Of a DNA stretch of 64,000 nt, positions 25,172 through 34,470 are shown piece after piece. Under the pieces are notes generated by a model. It saw only the letters and a program-made list of their open reading frames with translations, was not told the DNA's origin and did not search any database. Source of the stretch: Chryseobacterium flavum (GTDB lineage Bacteria > Bacteroidota > Bacteroidia > Flavobacteriales > Weeksellaceae); contig NZ_QNUE01000014.1 of assembly GCF_003385595.1 (NCBI RefSeq), positions 44,691-108,690 on the forward strand, written 5' to 3'. Made by a program: the position numbers and the translations under genes. Position 1 is the first letter of the stretch; each line of letters begins with the position of its first letter.

Positions 25172-25929
25172 TCATCATTATTTTGTTTAATATTTTTTTC
25201 GTAATGTTTGTCGTTGCGGTTGTGATCTACATCAGGAATTACAGACAGCGTAAAAAGGAATACCTGAATGAGATTGAAATGAAAAATGAGGTTCACCAGC
25301 GGGAGATACTGGCTACCCAACTGGAAATCCAGCAAGCCACAATGCAACAGATCGGACGGGAACTTCATGATAATATCGGTCAGAAACTCACCCTTGTAAG
25401 CTTGTATGTTCAGCAAATGCTTTATGAAAACAAAGCTCCTGAAGCAAATGAAAGAATTGATCAGGTCTCACAAATCATCAATCAATCGCTTCAGGATTTA
25501 AGAAGCCTTTCCAAAACCTTAACTGATGACAACATCAACCAGAAAGAAATTGTAACTTTGATTCAGGAAGAAGTAGACAATACCAATTCTTTTAAAAAAT
25601 GCAATATAAGTTTTGAACATAACTTTGACCAGCTGGATTTAAGTTTTGTCCATAAAAATGTCCTCCTTCGAATTACGCAGGAATTTATTCAGAACAGCAT
25701 TAAACATTCTGAATGCAAGAACATTTTTATCAGCCTAAATACTTCAGAAGATATACTCTGGGAATTGAAAATCCGGGATAACGGAAAAGGATTTGATCTT
25801 TCAAAGATCCAATCAAATGGTATCGGTCTTACCAATATGAAAAACAGAGCTAAAATTATTGGGGCAGATTTTCATATTGAGAGCTACGAAAACACAGGAA
25901 CCCAGCTCCATATTATCTTAAAAAAATAA
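25150..25929 (+). CDS. HisKA_3-type sensor histidine kinase with one TM helix
   Basis: 259 residues. One N-terminal TM (LLIIIILFNIFFVMFVVAVV, about 6-28), a coiled coil, then the HisKA_3 phosphoacceptor H73 in GRELHDNIGQKLTLV. The HATPase_c domain shows the N box (QEFIQNSIKHSE), DNGKGFDL and NGIGLTNMKNRA. No periplasmic or PAS/GAF sensor domain. It is of the NarX/DesK-like class that pairs with LuxR-type regulators, which matches the next gene 2 nt downstream. Its start lies within the preceding gene. Confidence 0.92.
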   Translation: MGKTELLIIIILFNIFFVMFVVAVVIYIRNYRQRKKEYLNEIEMKNEVHQREILATQLEIQQATMQQIGRELHDNIGQKLTLVSLYVQQMLYENKAPEANERIDQVSQIINQSLQDLRSLSKTLTDDNINQKEIVTLIQEEVDNTNSFKKCNISFEHNFDQLDLSFVHKNVLLRITQEFIQNSIKHSECKNIFISLNTSEDILWELKIRDNGKGFDLSKIQSNGIGLTNMKNRAKIIGADFHIESYENTGTQLHIILKK

Positions 25930-25931
25930 TT

Positions 25932-26573
25932 ATGAAAAAAACAATTGTAATTGTTGATGACCATATTCTTATTGCAAAAGCCCTGGAAGGCATTATTGGC
26001 AATTTTAACGAATTTGAAGTAATCTACGTCTGTGAAAACGGAAAAGATCTTATACAGAAATTTGAAGAAGGAAATAAAATTCCCGACATTATCCTTTTAG
26101 ATATCAGTATGCCTATTATGGATGGTTTTGAAACAGCAAACTGGCTCACGAAAAATCATTCTGACATCAAAGTGATGGCTCTTAGTATGCAGGGAGACGA
26201 CAACAGCGTAATCAAAATGATTAAAGCAGGAGCAAAAGGTTATCTGTTAAAAAATACTCATCCCAGAGATCTGGAAACAGCACTCTGCAGATTAGTTTCT
26301 GACGGTTTTTATTATCCGGAATGGGCTTCAAAAATTATATTTACCAATCTTAACAAGGATCAGCAGACAGAAATGTCAGTAAAAATTTCAGATCGGGAAA
26401 AAGAATTTTTAAGATATACCGTAACGGAATTAAGCTATAAAGAAATTGCAGACAAAATGTGCTGCAGCCCTAGAACAGTAGAAAGTTACCGTGATCAGCT
26501 TTGCGAAAAACTTGACCTGAAAACCAGAGTAGGCTTAGCTGTGTTTGCCATCAAAAACGGTTTTGCCAATTAA
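25932..26573 (+). CDS. NarL/LuxR-type response regulator
   Basis: 213 residues. The receiver domain has the acidic pair in IVDDHILIAKAL, phosphoacceptor D57 (PDIILLDISMP), and K107 (GYLLKNTHP). The C-terminal HTH_LuxR domain carries ISDREKEFLRYTVTELSYKE and MCCSPRTVESYRDQLCEKL. It is the cognate partner of the kinase, whose stop is 2 nt upstream. Likely controls its own operon and perhaps the M43 genes or the collar gene (shared motif); these targets are inference. Confidence 0.94.
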   Translation: MKKTIVIVDDHILIAKALEGIIGNFNEFEVIYVCENGKDLIQKFEEGNKIPDIILLDISMPIMDGFETANWLTKNHSDIKVMALSMQGDDNSVIKMIKAGAKGYLLKNTHPRDLETALCRLVSDGFYYPEWASKIIFTNLNKDQQTEMSVKISDREKEFLRYTVTELSYKEIADKMCCSPRTVESYRDQLCEKLDLKTRVGLAVFAIKNGFAN

Positions 26574-26812
26574 GACTACAGCATATATTTAAATTATATT
26601 CAATAAAATAGTTTTGAATTAAAATTTTTCATTTAAATAAAATAAAACAAGAAAATATTTTTATAAAAAACATAAGACACTAAATTAACAATTATCACAT
26701 ATTCAAACATTATGTTAAAAGAATGAATTATATTCAACATTTTGGTTAATTTATTTGCATATTATATTCAAATGGTATAAATTCACGATTCTTAATATAA
26801 AAAACAAGACTT

Positions 26813-27808
26813 ATGAAAAAACTACTATTTGGAGCTCTTATGCTCGGCTTGATGTCTGCCTGTAACAGCGACAACATCACAACCCAGAACGAAGAGACTG
26901 CAAATCTATCAACCACTTCTTCATTAACTGCTACCAGCAGAATATGTGCATCAGAAGACCTCAGAAAAGCAGCACTTGAAAAAGATCCTGCACTTAGACA
27001 AAAATTTGAAGAGCTTGAAGCAAAAACAGAAAAGTTTGCTCAGGATCTGAAGCTAGGCAGAGTTCTTGCTGATGGCACAGTAGAAATACCTGTAGTTGTA
27101 AATGTAATATACAGAACAGCTGCAGAAAATGTTTCAGATGCAAGAATCGCAGAGCAAATTGATGTTTTAAATGCGGATTACGGGGGCACTAATTCCGATG
27201 CGTCAAACATTCCTTCAGAATTCCAATCTGTAAAAGCCGGTGACGTAAAAGTAAGATTCAGACTGGCCAACACAGTAAGAAAATCCACCACCCAAACAAG
27301 CTGGGGAACCAACGATTCCATGAAAAAAGCATCTACCGGAGGTATTGATGCAACAAACCCATCTAATTACCTGAATATCTGGGTAGTGGGTAATATGGGC
27401 AATATTCTTGGCTATGCTACATTCCCGGAATCGGCAGGATTATGGAACGACGGAGTAGTAATTGCAGCTCCATTCTTTGGTAAAACCGGAGCAAGCTCTC
27501 CATTCAACCTGGGAAGAACAGCTACTCATGAAGTAGGTCACTATCTGAACCTAAGACATATCTGGGGAGATGCCAGATGTGGAAACGACCTGGTTGCAGA
27601 TACTCCGACACAAACAACCAGCAACGGAGGAAAACCTACATACCCTCTTTATAATCGTTGCAACGGCGTAAGCAGATCCGTGATGTTTATGAATTACATG
27701 GATTATGTAGATGACGCAGCAATGTTCATGTTCTCTGCAGGACAAAAAACAAGAATGCAATCTGTAGTGGCAGCTTCAGGCTCCAGAGCAGGATTGAGAG
27801 TTTACTAG
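26813..27808 (+). CDS. M43 (pappalysin-like) zinc metalloprotease lipoprotein, copy 2
   Basis: 331 residues, lipoprotein signal with cysteine at C17 (LMSAC). The zinc motif is H239EVGHYLNLRH249 and the Met-turn SVMFMNYMDYVDD. The region NLGRTATHEVGHYLNL is shared with copy 3 and differs from copy 1 (NQGRVTVHEVGH), so copies 2 and 3 are the closer pair. A serine/threonine-rich linker (ANLSTTSSLTATS) follows the lipid anchor. It follows a 239-nt AT-rich leader after the response regulator and ends at its own terminator, so it is separately transcribed. Confidence 0.9.
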   Translation: MKKLLFGALMLGLMSACNSDNITTQNEETANLSTTSSLTATSRICASEDLRKAALEKDPALRQKFEELEAKTEKFAQDLKLGRVLADGTVEIPVVVNVIYRTAAENVSDARIAEQIDVLNADYGGTNSDASNIPSEFQSVKAGDVKVRFRLANTVRKSTTQTSWGTNDSMKKASTGGIDATNPSNYLNIWVVGNMGNILGYATFPESAGLWNDGVVIAAPFFGKTGASSPFNLGRTATHEVGHYLNLRHIWGDARCGNDLVADTPTQTTSNGGKPTYPLYNRCNGVSRSVMFMNYMDYVDDAAMFMFSAGQKTRMQSVVAASGSRAGLRVY

Positions 27809-27840
27809 ATTACAATATTAAAAATAGATCGATGAATACT

Positions 27841-27864
27841 AACCGCCCCGATGGGCGGTTTTTT
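27841..27864 (+). terminator. Terminator after M43 copy 2
   Basis: AACCGCCC, loop CGAT, GGGCGGTT, then TTTT: an 8-bp GC-rich stem and T-run. Confidence 0.85.
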
Positions 27865-28106
27865 AATTTTAAATTTTACAGCAACACTATAAATAGATAT
27901 AATATTTTACGTTAAAAAACACTTAAAAGTGAAATAAAAAAATAATTTTAATAATTTTGATTAAAATTCAACACATACTAAATATAATTATCATAATAAC
28001 ATCAATTATTAAAAAACATTAACAAAATTCAATCAAAATACGAAATAATTTGCGTATTAAATTTATTTAATATAAATTCACACTTTCAAATCCAAAATAA
28101 TATAAT

Positions 28107-29102
28107 ATGAAGAAAATTCTCTTGGGAGCCGGAATTATATTTCTGGCCTCCTGTAACAACGATGTTAATTCTGTAACAGAACAACAGGAAGAAACCCCTA
28201 CTCAACAACTAACTAACAGAAGATCCTGCCCTTCTGACATGATGCGGGACAAGATCTTAAGCACAGACCCTGCTGCAAGAGCAAGAGTTGAAGCGATTGA
28301 ACAATTCACAGAAAAACATCTTAATGACATTAAAGTAGGTAAGGTTCTGGCCGATGGTACCGTAGAAATCCCGGTTGTCTTTAATGTTGTATACAACACC
28401 AGCAGTGAAAATGTATCCGATACAAGACTACAATCACAGATTGATGTTCTGAACAGAGATTACGGAGGCACCAATGCAGATAACAGCAATACTCCTTCAG
28501 AGTTTGTTCCGGTAAAGGCAGGTGATACCAAAATCCGATTCAGGTTAGCAAAAACAGTCAGAAAGCAAAGCAGCATCACAGTCTGGAATCCTGATGAAAA
28601 TAAAATGAAATCTGCAACAACGGGTATAGCTGCCACCTCTCCGGATAATTATTTAAACATTTGGATTGTTAATAATATGAGTGGCGGAACCCTTGGCTAT
28701 GCTTATTACCCCGGAACTATTTCAGCTTCTTTAGATGGTGTTGTTATCGCAGCACCTTATATCGGAACAGGATCCGGCACTTCCGCCCCGTTCAATTTGG
28801 GAAGAACAGCAACTCATGAAGTGGGTCACTATTTAAATCTACCTCATCTTTGGGGATCTTCCAATACAGGATGCCAGACAGATTACTCCAATGACACTCC
28901 TGTTTCTCCGGGCCCGAATTACGGAATACCATCGTATCCTCTCTACCGTACATGTAGTGGAGTAAGCCGATCACAGATCTTTATGAATTATATGGATTAC
29001 GTAGATGATAAAGTCATGGTCATGTTTACCACTAATCAGAAGCAAAGAATGCAAGCCGTAGTTTCTGCTTCAGGACCAAGATCAGGTCTGAGAGTCTACT
29101 AA
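28107..29102 (+). CDS. M43 (pappalysin-like) zinc metalloprotease lipoprotein, copy 3
   Basis: 331 residues, lipoprotein signal LASC16. The zinc motif is H237EVGHYLNLPH247, so the HExxHxxGxxH pattern becomes HExxHxxNLxH with all three histidines kept, as in the paralogs. The Met-turn is QIFMNYMDYVDD. A short insertion (SSNTGCQTDYSND) replaces the ANCGNDFVDD loop of copy 1. It follows a 298-nt AT-rich leader and ends at a bidirectional terminator shared with the M1 peptidase. Extracellular proteolysis is the likely role. Confidence 0.9.
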   Translation: MKKILLGAGIIFLASCNNDVNSVTEQQEETPTQQLTNRRSCPSDMMRDKILSTDPAARARVEAIEQFTEKHLNDIKVGKVLADGTVEIPVVFNVVYNTSSENVSDTRLQSQIDVLNRDYGGTNADNSNTPSEFVPVKAGDTKIRFRLAKTVRKQSSITVWNPDENKMKSATTGIAATSPDNYLNIWIVNNMSGGTLGYAYYPGTISASLDGVVIAAPYIGTGSGTSAPFNLGRTATHEVGHYLNLPHLWGSSNTGCQTDYSNDTPVSPGPNYGIPSYPLYRTCSGVSRSQIFMNYMDYVDDKVMVMFTTNQKQRMQAVVSASGPRSGLRVY

Positions 29103-29112
29103 TCAACATAAA

Positions 29113-29140
29113 AAAAGCCTTCAGGAAATTGAAGGCTTTT
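29113..29140. terminator. Bidirectional terminator between M43 copy 3 and M1 peptidase 1
   Basis: AAAAGCCTTCA and TGAAGGCTTTT-like arms (10-11 bp) around a short loop, with an A-run on the left and T-run on the right, between two convergent genes. Confidence 0.75.
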
Positions 29141-29143
29141 ATT

Positions 29144-31009
29144 CTATAATTTTTTACTGTTATCTTCCGGTGTATAATCCATAAAAATATCTCCATCCAA
29201 AAGTACAGATTTTACTTTTTTCTTAATTGGAATAACAAGATCCGTAAGCTTCTGGTCTTTTTCCCATATCGAAGGTGAAAAATGAAGTTTCTCTGTTGTT
29301 TCATCTTCATACGTCAGAACCGCATCAAACGGGATAGCAAACCCACCGACATTCACAACATTTACAGTTAACAGGTCATTCATCTGGGACACCCCATTTA
29401 CCTTCAGATCAATATAATTGTTGGTATAGAACCAATTCTGAAAAAACCAGTTTAAGTTTTTCCCCGATCCTGTATTCATTGAATTAAAATAATCCCATGG
29501 AACAGGATGCTTACCATGCCAGTTATCCATATAATGATGTAATGCTTTTTTAAATAATTCATCTCCCAGATAATCTTTCAAAGCCAGGTAAGACAAGGAA
29601 GCCTTCACATAAGAATTATTACCGTAACCGGAACCACTTACCTGAGTACTCATTGTGATGACAGGCTGATCCTGCTCAGCTGAAGGATCACTGATCCATT
29701 TTTTTACCCGGAAGTTTTTATAAAACTCCTTGGCACATGCTTCTCCATTTTCATCAATCCCAATCAAATATTCCAGAGTGGTTGCCCAACCTTCATCCAT
29801 AAAAGCATATCTGGTCTCATTAATTCCCATATAAAAAGGGAAATACGTATGAGCAATTTCATGATCAGCAGTTAATCTGGCATCCTGAAGATTATCAGGA
29901 ATACTGCTGTCATTAATCATCATTGGATATTCCATATCAGCATAACCCTGAATAGCCGTCATAACATTATAAGGATATTCAACACCCGGCCAGTTTCTGG
30001 AAAACCAATCTAAATTATAGCGCATCCAATCCACATACTGTTCAAAGTCTTTCGCTCCTGCTTTATATCCGGCCTGGACACTTGCTCTCTTTGTTTTTAA
30101 CTGCACACTGGAAGCATCCCAAACATAATGATTGCTTAGTGCAAAACAAAAATCAGTAATATGATTGGCTTTAAATTTCCATACATTCCATTTATTCTGC
30201 TTTGTAACTTTTCCTGATTTCATTTCCTGTTCAGTCGCAATATGCATTACCTTGTCACTTTTCAGAGAAGCCTTATACCTTTTTAAATATTCCGGTTGCA
30301 ACACCGCCTCAGGATTCAGAAAATCACCTGTTGCCCAAACAACATAATTTTTTGGAGCCGTGATCGCAAAACTATAATCATTAAAATCATTATAGAACTC
30401 CTGCCTGTCAGAATGCGGAAGCATATCCCAGCCATTATAATCATCATAAACTGAAATTCGCGGGAAAGAGTAAGCTACATAAAATGTTTCGGGATCTATT
30501 TGCCCTTCCCTGCCACTTTGTACAGAAAGCGGATATTCCCAGTCTATTTTAATCTCTGTCTTTGATTTAGGCTTCAAAGGAGATTTCAGTTTAACTTTTT
30601 CAACAGTTCCCCAATCATCACTATTAATATCATATTTTACTCCATTTACAATGAATGATTTAATTTTAAGTCCTGAAGACAGAAAATCCTTAGAAACTGT
30701 TCCTGAACGTGGAGATTGAGGCTTATGAAGGTTATTCACAAATCTTATAGCCAGCTCATTAAGGGTATCAGGACTATTATTGCTGTAAACAATTGTTTCT
30801 TTTCCGGAAACTATTTTTGTAGCAGCATCTACTTTTACCTCAACATTATAAGTTCCTTTATTCTGCCAGTAATTTTTGCCGGGAGCTCCGGACGTATTAC
30901 GGGTTCCTTTTTCATAAGCTTTTTTTATATTTCTCGGCATATATAAATCCTGGGCAGAAAATTGCAACAACGAAGCAATTAACATTACACCGGAAAAAAT
31001 TCTCTTCAT
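29144..31009 (-). CDS. M1 family metallopeptidase (aminopeptidase N-like), copy 1
   Basis: The start chosen, MKRIFSGVMLIASLLQFSAQ, gives a signal peptide and 621 residues; the longer ORF adds a non-signal extension. The zinc site is H383EIAH387 with third ligand E406 (MDEGWATTLEY), 18 residues later. Upstream is the substrate-binding AIQGYADMEYPMM in place of GAMEN. It should be secreted to the periplasm or cell surface and trim peptides from their N-termini. It resembles copy 2 at 32185, but is shorter at the C-terminus. Confidence 0.9.
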   Translation of the reverse strand: MKRIFSGVMLIASLLQFSAQDLYMPRNIKKAYEKGTRNTSGAPGKNYWQNKGTYNVEVKVDAATKIVSGKETIVYSNNSPDTLNELAIRFVNNLHKPQSPRSGTVSKDFLSSGLKIKSFIVNGVKYDINSDDWGTVEKVKLKSPLKPKSKTEIKIDWEYPLSVQSGREGQIDPETFYVAYSFPRISVYDDYNGWDMLPHSDRQEFYNDFNDYSFAITAPKNYVVWATGDFLNPEAVLQPEYLKRYKASLKSDKVMHIATEQEMKSGKVTKQNKWNVWKFKANHITDFCFALSNHYVWDASSVQLKTKRASVQAGYKAGAKDFEQYVDWMRYNLDWFSRNWPGVEYPYNVMTAIQGYADMEYPMMINDSSIPDNLQDARLTADHEIAHTYFPFYMGINETRYAFMDEGWATTLEYLIGIDENGEACAKEFYKNFRVKKWISDPSAEQDQPVITMSTQVSGSGYGNNSYVKASLSYLALKDYLGDELFKKALHHYMDNWHGKHPVPWDYFNSMNTGSGKNLNWFFQNWFYTNNYIDLKVNGVSQMNDLLTVNVVNVGGFAIPFDAVLTYEDETTEKLHFSPSIWEKDQKLTDLVIPIKKKVKSVLLDGDIFMDYTPEDNSKKL

Positions 31010-31264
31010 AATGATCTTTTTTAAGATTGACGCCAAAAATAATGAAAATGTACCATAGATAAACATTTTCCTTTGCGACAACGCATTCTATAAACTGGTT
31101 TTAAAAAAAAAATTTTACTTTCTGCTAATTCTTAAAGTCCCATCATTTTTATCTTTGCTCAATAACCATCTCTTTGACTTTAATTATTTCTCTATTCACA
31201 AAAAGTAAAAGTAAAATAATGGTCTAAAATGAACTAAACGGCCATCTTTAGACAATACGAAATA

Positions 31265-32092
31265 TCAGAATGAAAGTTCAGTAATAACCGGGAAATGATC
31301 TGATGGATAAAGCAGATTCTCTCTTCTGTCATTGATATGCCTATGTGACTTAATTTTAAACCCTTTGGTAAAAATATAATCAATTCTTTCTTTTGGCACT
31401 TCATTTATATTGAAGCCTGTAAAAGTTCCTACAGGACCGTAATGCTTCGTTTCCGAATGGTAAAAAGAGTCCTTCATATTCCTCGAAAGAATTTTAATAG
31501 GTTCAGTATCTTCTGTCAGATTAAAATCTCCGCTTACTGTTACGGGAAGATTTTTAGGATTAAGCTCCTTGACTTTTTTTAGGATAAGCTCAGAAGACTT
31601 CACCCTTGCTACATTTCCAATATGATCAAAATGAAGATTCATCGCGAGAAATTCTTTCCCGGACTTTTTATCTTTAAATATTGCATATGAACAGATTCTG
31701 TTCAAAGCCGCATCCCATCCTCTGGAAGGTATTTCAGGAGTTTCGGAGAGCCAAAAAGTACCTGATTTTATAATATCAAGCCTATCTGTATTAAAGAAAA
31801 TAGCAGAAAACTCCCCTTTTTCTTTTCCGTCATCTCTTCCTACTCCAATGTAATCATAATTCTTAAGTCCGTTTTTAATATCTTTCATCTGCTCAGGTAA
31901 AGCTTCCTGAACTCCAAAATAATCGGGATGATAATACGTAAGTAAATCTGCTACATCCTGCTTTCTCTGTGGCCAGGCATTCTCCTTATCGGAATCTACA
32001 TTTAGTCGGATATTAAAGCTCATTACCGTAAGATCCTGCGAAAATCCCAATACAAAAAGCATCAGGCATACCATTGAAAATCTAAAATTCAT
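31265..32092 (-). CDS. Secreted endonuclease/exonuclease/phosphatase family protein
   Basis: 275 residues with an N-terminal signal peptide (MNFRFSMVCLMLFVLGFS). EEP-fold motifs are in order: LTVMSFNIRLNVD, FGVQEALPEQM, the MNLHFDHIGN segment, VSGDFNLTEDTE, and the C-terminal YPSDHFPVI. This is the Mg-dependent phosphodiesterase core of the family; substrate (nucleic acid, phospholipid or sugar phosphate) is not visible. It lies between the two M1 peptidases on the same strand but is separated from copy 2 by a terminator. Confidence 0.85.
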   Translation of the reverse strand: MNFRFSMVCLMLFVLGFSQDLTVMSFNIRLNVDSDKENAWPQRKQDVADLLTYYHPDYFGVQEALPEQMKDIKNGLKNYDYIGVGRDDGKEKGEFSAIFFNTDRLDIIKSGTFWLSETPEIPSRGWDAALNRICSYAIFKDKKSGKEFLAMNLHFDHIGNVARVKSSELILKKVKELNPKNLPVTVSGDFNLTEDTEPIKILSRNMKDSFYHSETKHYGPVGTFTGFNINEVPKERIDYIFTKGFKIKSHRHINDRRENLLYPSDHFPVITELSF

Positions 32093-32117
32093 AACCTATT
32101 TTATCAATAAGAGACAA

Positions 32118-32153
32118 AAATAAGACTTCTCTGTCAACAGAAAAGTCTTATTT
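32118..32153 (-). terminator. Terminator of M1 peptidase 2
   Basis: AAATAAGACTT-C-TCTGT, loop CA, ACAGA-A-AAGTCTTATTT: a 16-bp stem with one internal mismatch, just past the M1 copy 2 stop codon in the direction of transcription. Confidence 0.75.
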
Positions 32154-32184
32154 ATATCATAATATTGTTAAATTATTCTAAAAG

Positions 32185-34383
32185 TTATTCTTTACTGAAT
32201 TTAAATTCCCTTCCGGCTTCCGTAAGGGTAATATTTTTTTTGTCACTGCTGAAAATAATAGTCAGATCAGCCTGATCAAAAATAAACTTATTATCTCCTG
32301 TATATTCAAGAGGAAATTCTGCCTGTCCTGCAACCATTCCATAAAGCTGTCCGTTTTTCTCCGTAAAAGTGATCTTAAAGTTAATCTCTTTACTTCCGTA
32401 GACACCTGTAAAATCTTTGACATTTATTTTACCTACAGACCTGATGTCAGAAGAGATCCAACTATTGTTTTTTACATTAACATCAGGAGTCACAGAATCC
32501 GGATCAAGCTTTACCTCATCTATTTCCTTATCAGAATTCACTTTAAAAGTCCATTCCGTATTTCTTTTCCATACTTCCACAGGGATTTTCACAGTTTGAG
32601 CAGTTCCATCCTTAAATTTCACCTGAACTGTAGTAGGCATAGGCAGCTGACCAAGATTTTCAACAGTTACCTGAGCTCCGTTTTTAAAATCTCCGCTGAT
32701 ATATTTTACATTCTTGACGGCCTGGTCAATTTTCCATTTATTAAAGAACCATCCTCTCCAGAACCAATTCAGCTCTTCTCCGGAAACATTTTCCATAGTA
32801 TGAAAAAAGTCCCATGGAGTTGGATGTTTAAACGCCCAGCGTTTAATATAGGTTCTGAATGCCTTATCAAATTTTTCAGGCCCAAGAATTGCTTCCCTTA
32901 AAATGGATAATCCTGTACCTGGCTTATAGTACGCCAAAGCACCGATATTTCTTTCTTTCATATTATCAGGGCCTACCATAACAGGCTCCAGATGATCCCC
33001 CATAAGAAAACTCCCCGATCTGGCCAGGTTCTGTTTTCTATAATATTCACCTTTATTAAAAGCTTCCGTTGAAAGTCCATTAATAAAGGTATTAAATCCT
33101 TCATCCATCCAGGCAAACAGCCTTTCATTAGAGCCTACAATCATAGGAAACCAGTTATGTCCGAACTCATGATCTGTTACCCCCCAGAGATCCTCTCCCT
33201 TTGAATCCATATGACAGAAAACAATTCCCGGATATTCCATTCCCCCCTCGTTTCCTGCAACATTTGTAGCGGCCGGATAAGTATATTCATACCATTTTTT
33301 GGAATAATGTTCAATCGCTGCTTTTGTATATTCAGTGGATCTTCCCCAGGCTTTCTCACCGGCACTTTCAACAGGATATGCAGAAATAGCAAGAGATTTT
33401 CTTCCACTGGGCAAATTAATTTTTGCAGCATCTATAATAAATCCGGAAGAAGAAGCCCATGCAAAATCCCTGGCCTGTGTAATTTTAAATTTCCAGGTTT
33501 TTGTTCCTGCTTGTTTATTTTTACCAATTTCAGATTCCAGGCGGATCATAACTGTTTTATCACTGTTTCTTACCTGATTCCAACGGTTAATTTCTTCTTT
33601 ACTGTACACTTCTCTCTCATTAAGAAGCTCACCAGATGCTACAACATAATGGCTGGCAGGTACTGTGATGTTTGCCGTAATATTTCCATATTCCAGATAA
33701 AATTCCGAAGCACCAAGATAAGGCAGCGTATTCCATCCTAAAACATCGTCATAAACACACATTCTCGGATACCATTGCGCCATAGTAAAGATTCTGCCAT
33801 TTTTTGTATCCTGTACTCCCATTCTGTCCGATCCGTATTCAGGTGAAATGAAAGAATAATCAATTTTAATCTTTGCTACTCCTCCTTTTGCTTTTAATTC
33901 TTTAGGGAGATCAATCTGCATCCTCGTATCTGTAACAGTATATTTCACTTCTTTTCCATCAAGTTTCACTGACTTAATGGAATATCCTCCGTTAAAATCT
34001 TCGCCATGTGCCCCATTTCTGCTTCCTGACAACGGAACCACACCATTTCCACGGGAATCTTTTGCAAATAAATTCTGATCCAATTGCAGCCAAAGAAAAC
34101 TTAGCTGATCGGGGCTGTTATTCGTATAGGTAATTTCAGCAGTACCAGTAATTTCTTTTTTATCTTCATTCAGACTTACATTTAAATGATAATCCGCTGA
34201 ATTTTGCCAGTAGGCATGACCAGACTGGCCACTTGCTGACCTGGTTTCCGTCCCCGTCTGAGGATAAAAAAAGGGCTTAAAGGCTTCTATATAATCGTAT
34301 TTTGGAGTTTCTTGTGCATTTAAAGAGCCTGAGAACAGGAAAAAAGTGACAGCCGAAACAAGCACCGGAAGTTTATAACTCAT
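32185..34383 (-). CDS. M1 family metallopeptidase (aminopeptidase N-like), copy 2
   Basis: 732 residues with signal peptide ([20 protein letters not shown], cut near LNAQ). The zinc site is H405EFGH409 and E428 ([11 protein letters not shown]). The substrate-binding segment is [14 protein letters not shown]. The C-terminal ~100 residues (after [13 protein letters not shown]) add a small beta-domain ending in [13 protein letters not shown], absent from copy 1. It is likely an exported aminopeptidase acting on peptides released by the nearby M43 proteases, but this link is inference from proximity. Confidence 0.92.
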   Translation of the reverse strand: MSYKLPVLVSAVTFFLFSGSLNAQETPKYDYIEAFKPFFYPQTGTETRSASGQSGHAYWQNSADYHLNVSLNEDKKEITGTAEITYTNNSPDQLSFLWLQLDQNLFAKDSRGNGVVPLSGSRNGAHGEDFNGGYSIKSVKLDGKEVKYTVTDTRMQIDLPKELKAKGGVAKIKIDYSFISPEYGSDRMGVQDTKNGRIFTMAQWYPRMCVYDDVLGWNTLPYLGASEFYLEYGNITANITVPASHYVVASGELLNEREVYSKEEINRWNQVRNSDKTVMIRLESEIGKNKQAGTKTWKFKITQARDFAWASSSGFIIDAAKINLPSGRKSLAISAYPVESAGEKAWGRSTEYTKAAIEHYSKKWYEYTYPAATNVAGNEGGMEYPGIVFCHMDSKGEDLWGVTDHEFGHNWFPMIVGSNERLFAWMDEGFNTFINGLSTEAFNKGEYYRKQNLARSGSFLMGDHLEPVMVGPDNMKERNIGALAYYKPGTGLSILREAILGPEKFDKAFRTYIKRWAFKHPTPWDFFHTMENVSGEELNWFWRGWFFNKWKIDQAVKNVKYISGDFKNGAQVTVENLGQLPMPTTVQVKFKDGTAQTVKIPVEVWKRNTEWTFKVNSDKEIDEVKLDPDSVTPDVNVKNNSWISSDIRSVGKINVKDFTGVYGSKEINFKITFTEKNGQLYGMVAGQAEFPLEYTGDNKFIFDQADLTIIFSSDKKNITLTEAGREFKFSKE

Positions 34384-34425
34384 GTGAAAAAATTTTGTTA
34401 TCCTTCTGCATAAGTAAAAAAAAAT

Positions 34426-34448
34426 CCCGGAATTGTTACAAATCCGGG
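34426..34448 (-). terminator. Terminator after the SDR gene
   Basis: CCCGGA-A-TTGT, one base, ACAA-A-TCCGGG, followed on the minus strand by nine T's (34416-34424). Confidence 0.8.
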
Positions 34449-34470
34449 CACTTTATTTATTTTTTTTAAT

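Noticed and set aside
22741..29102. Toxin-antitoxin or defence island
   Set aside because: None of the genes has toxin, nuclease or defence motifs; the proteases carry lipoprotein signals and are best read as secreted enzymes.
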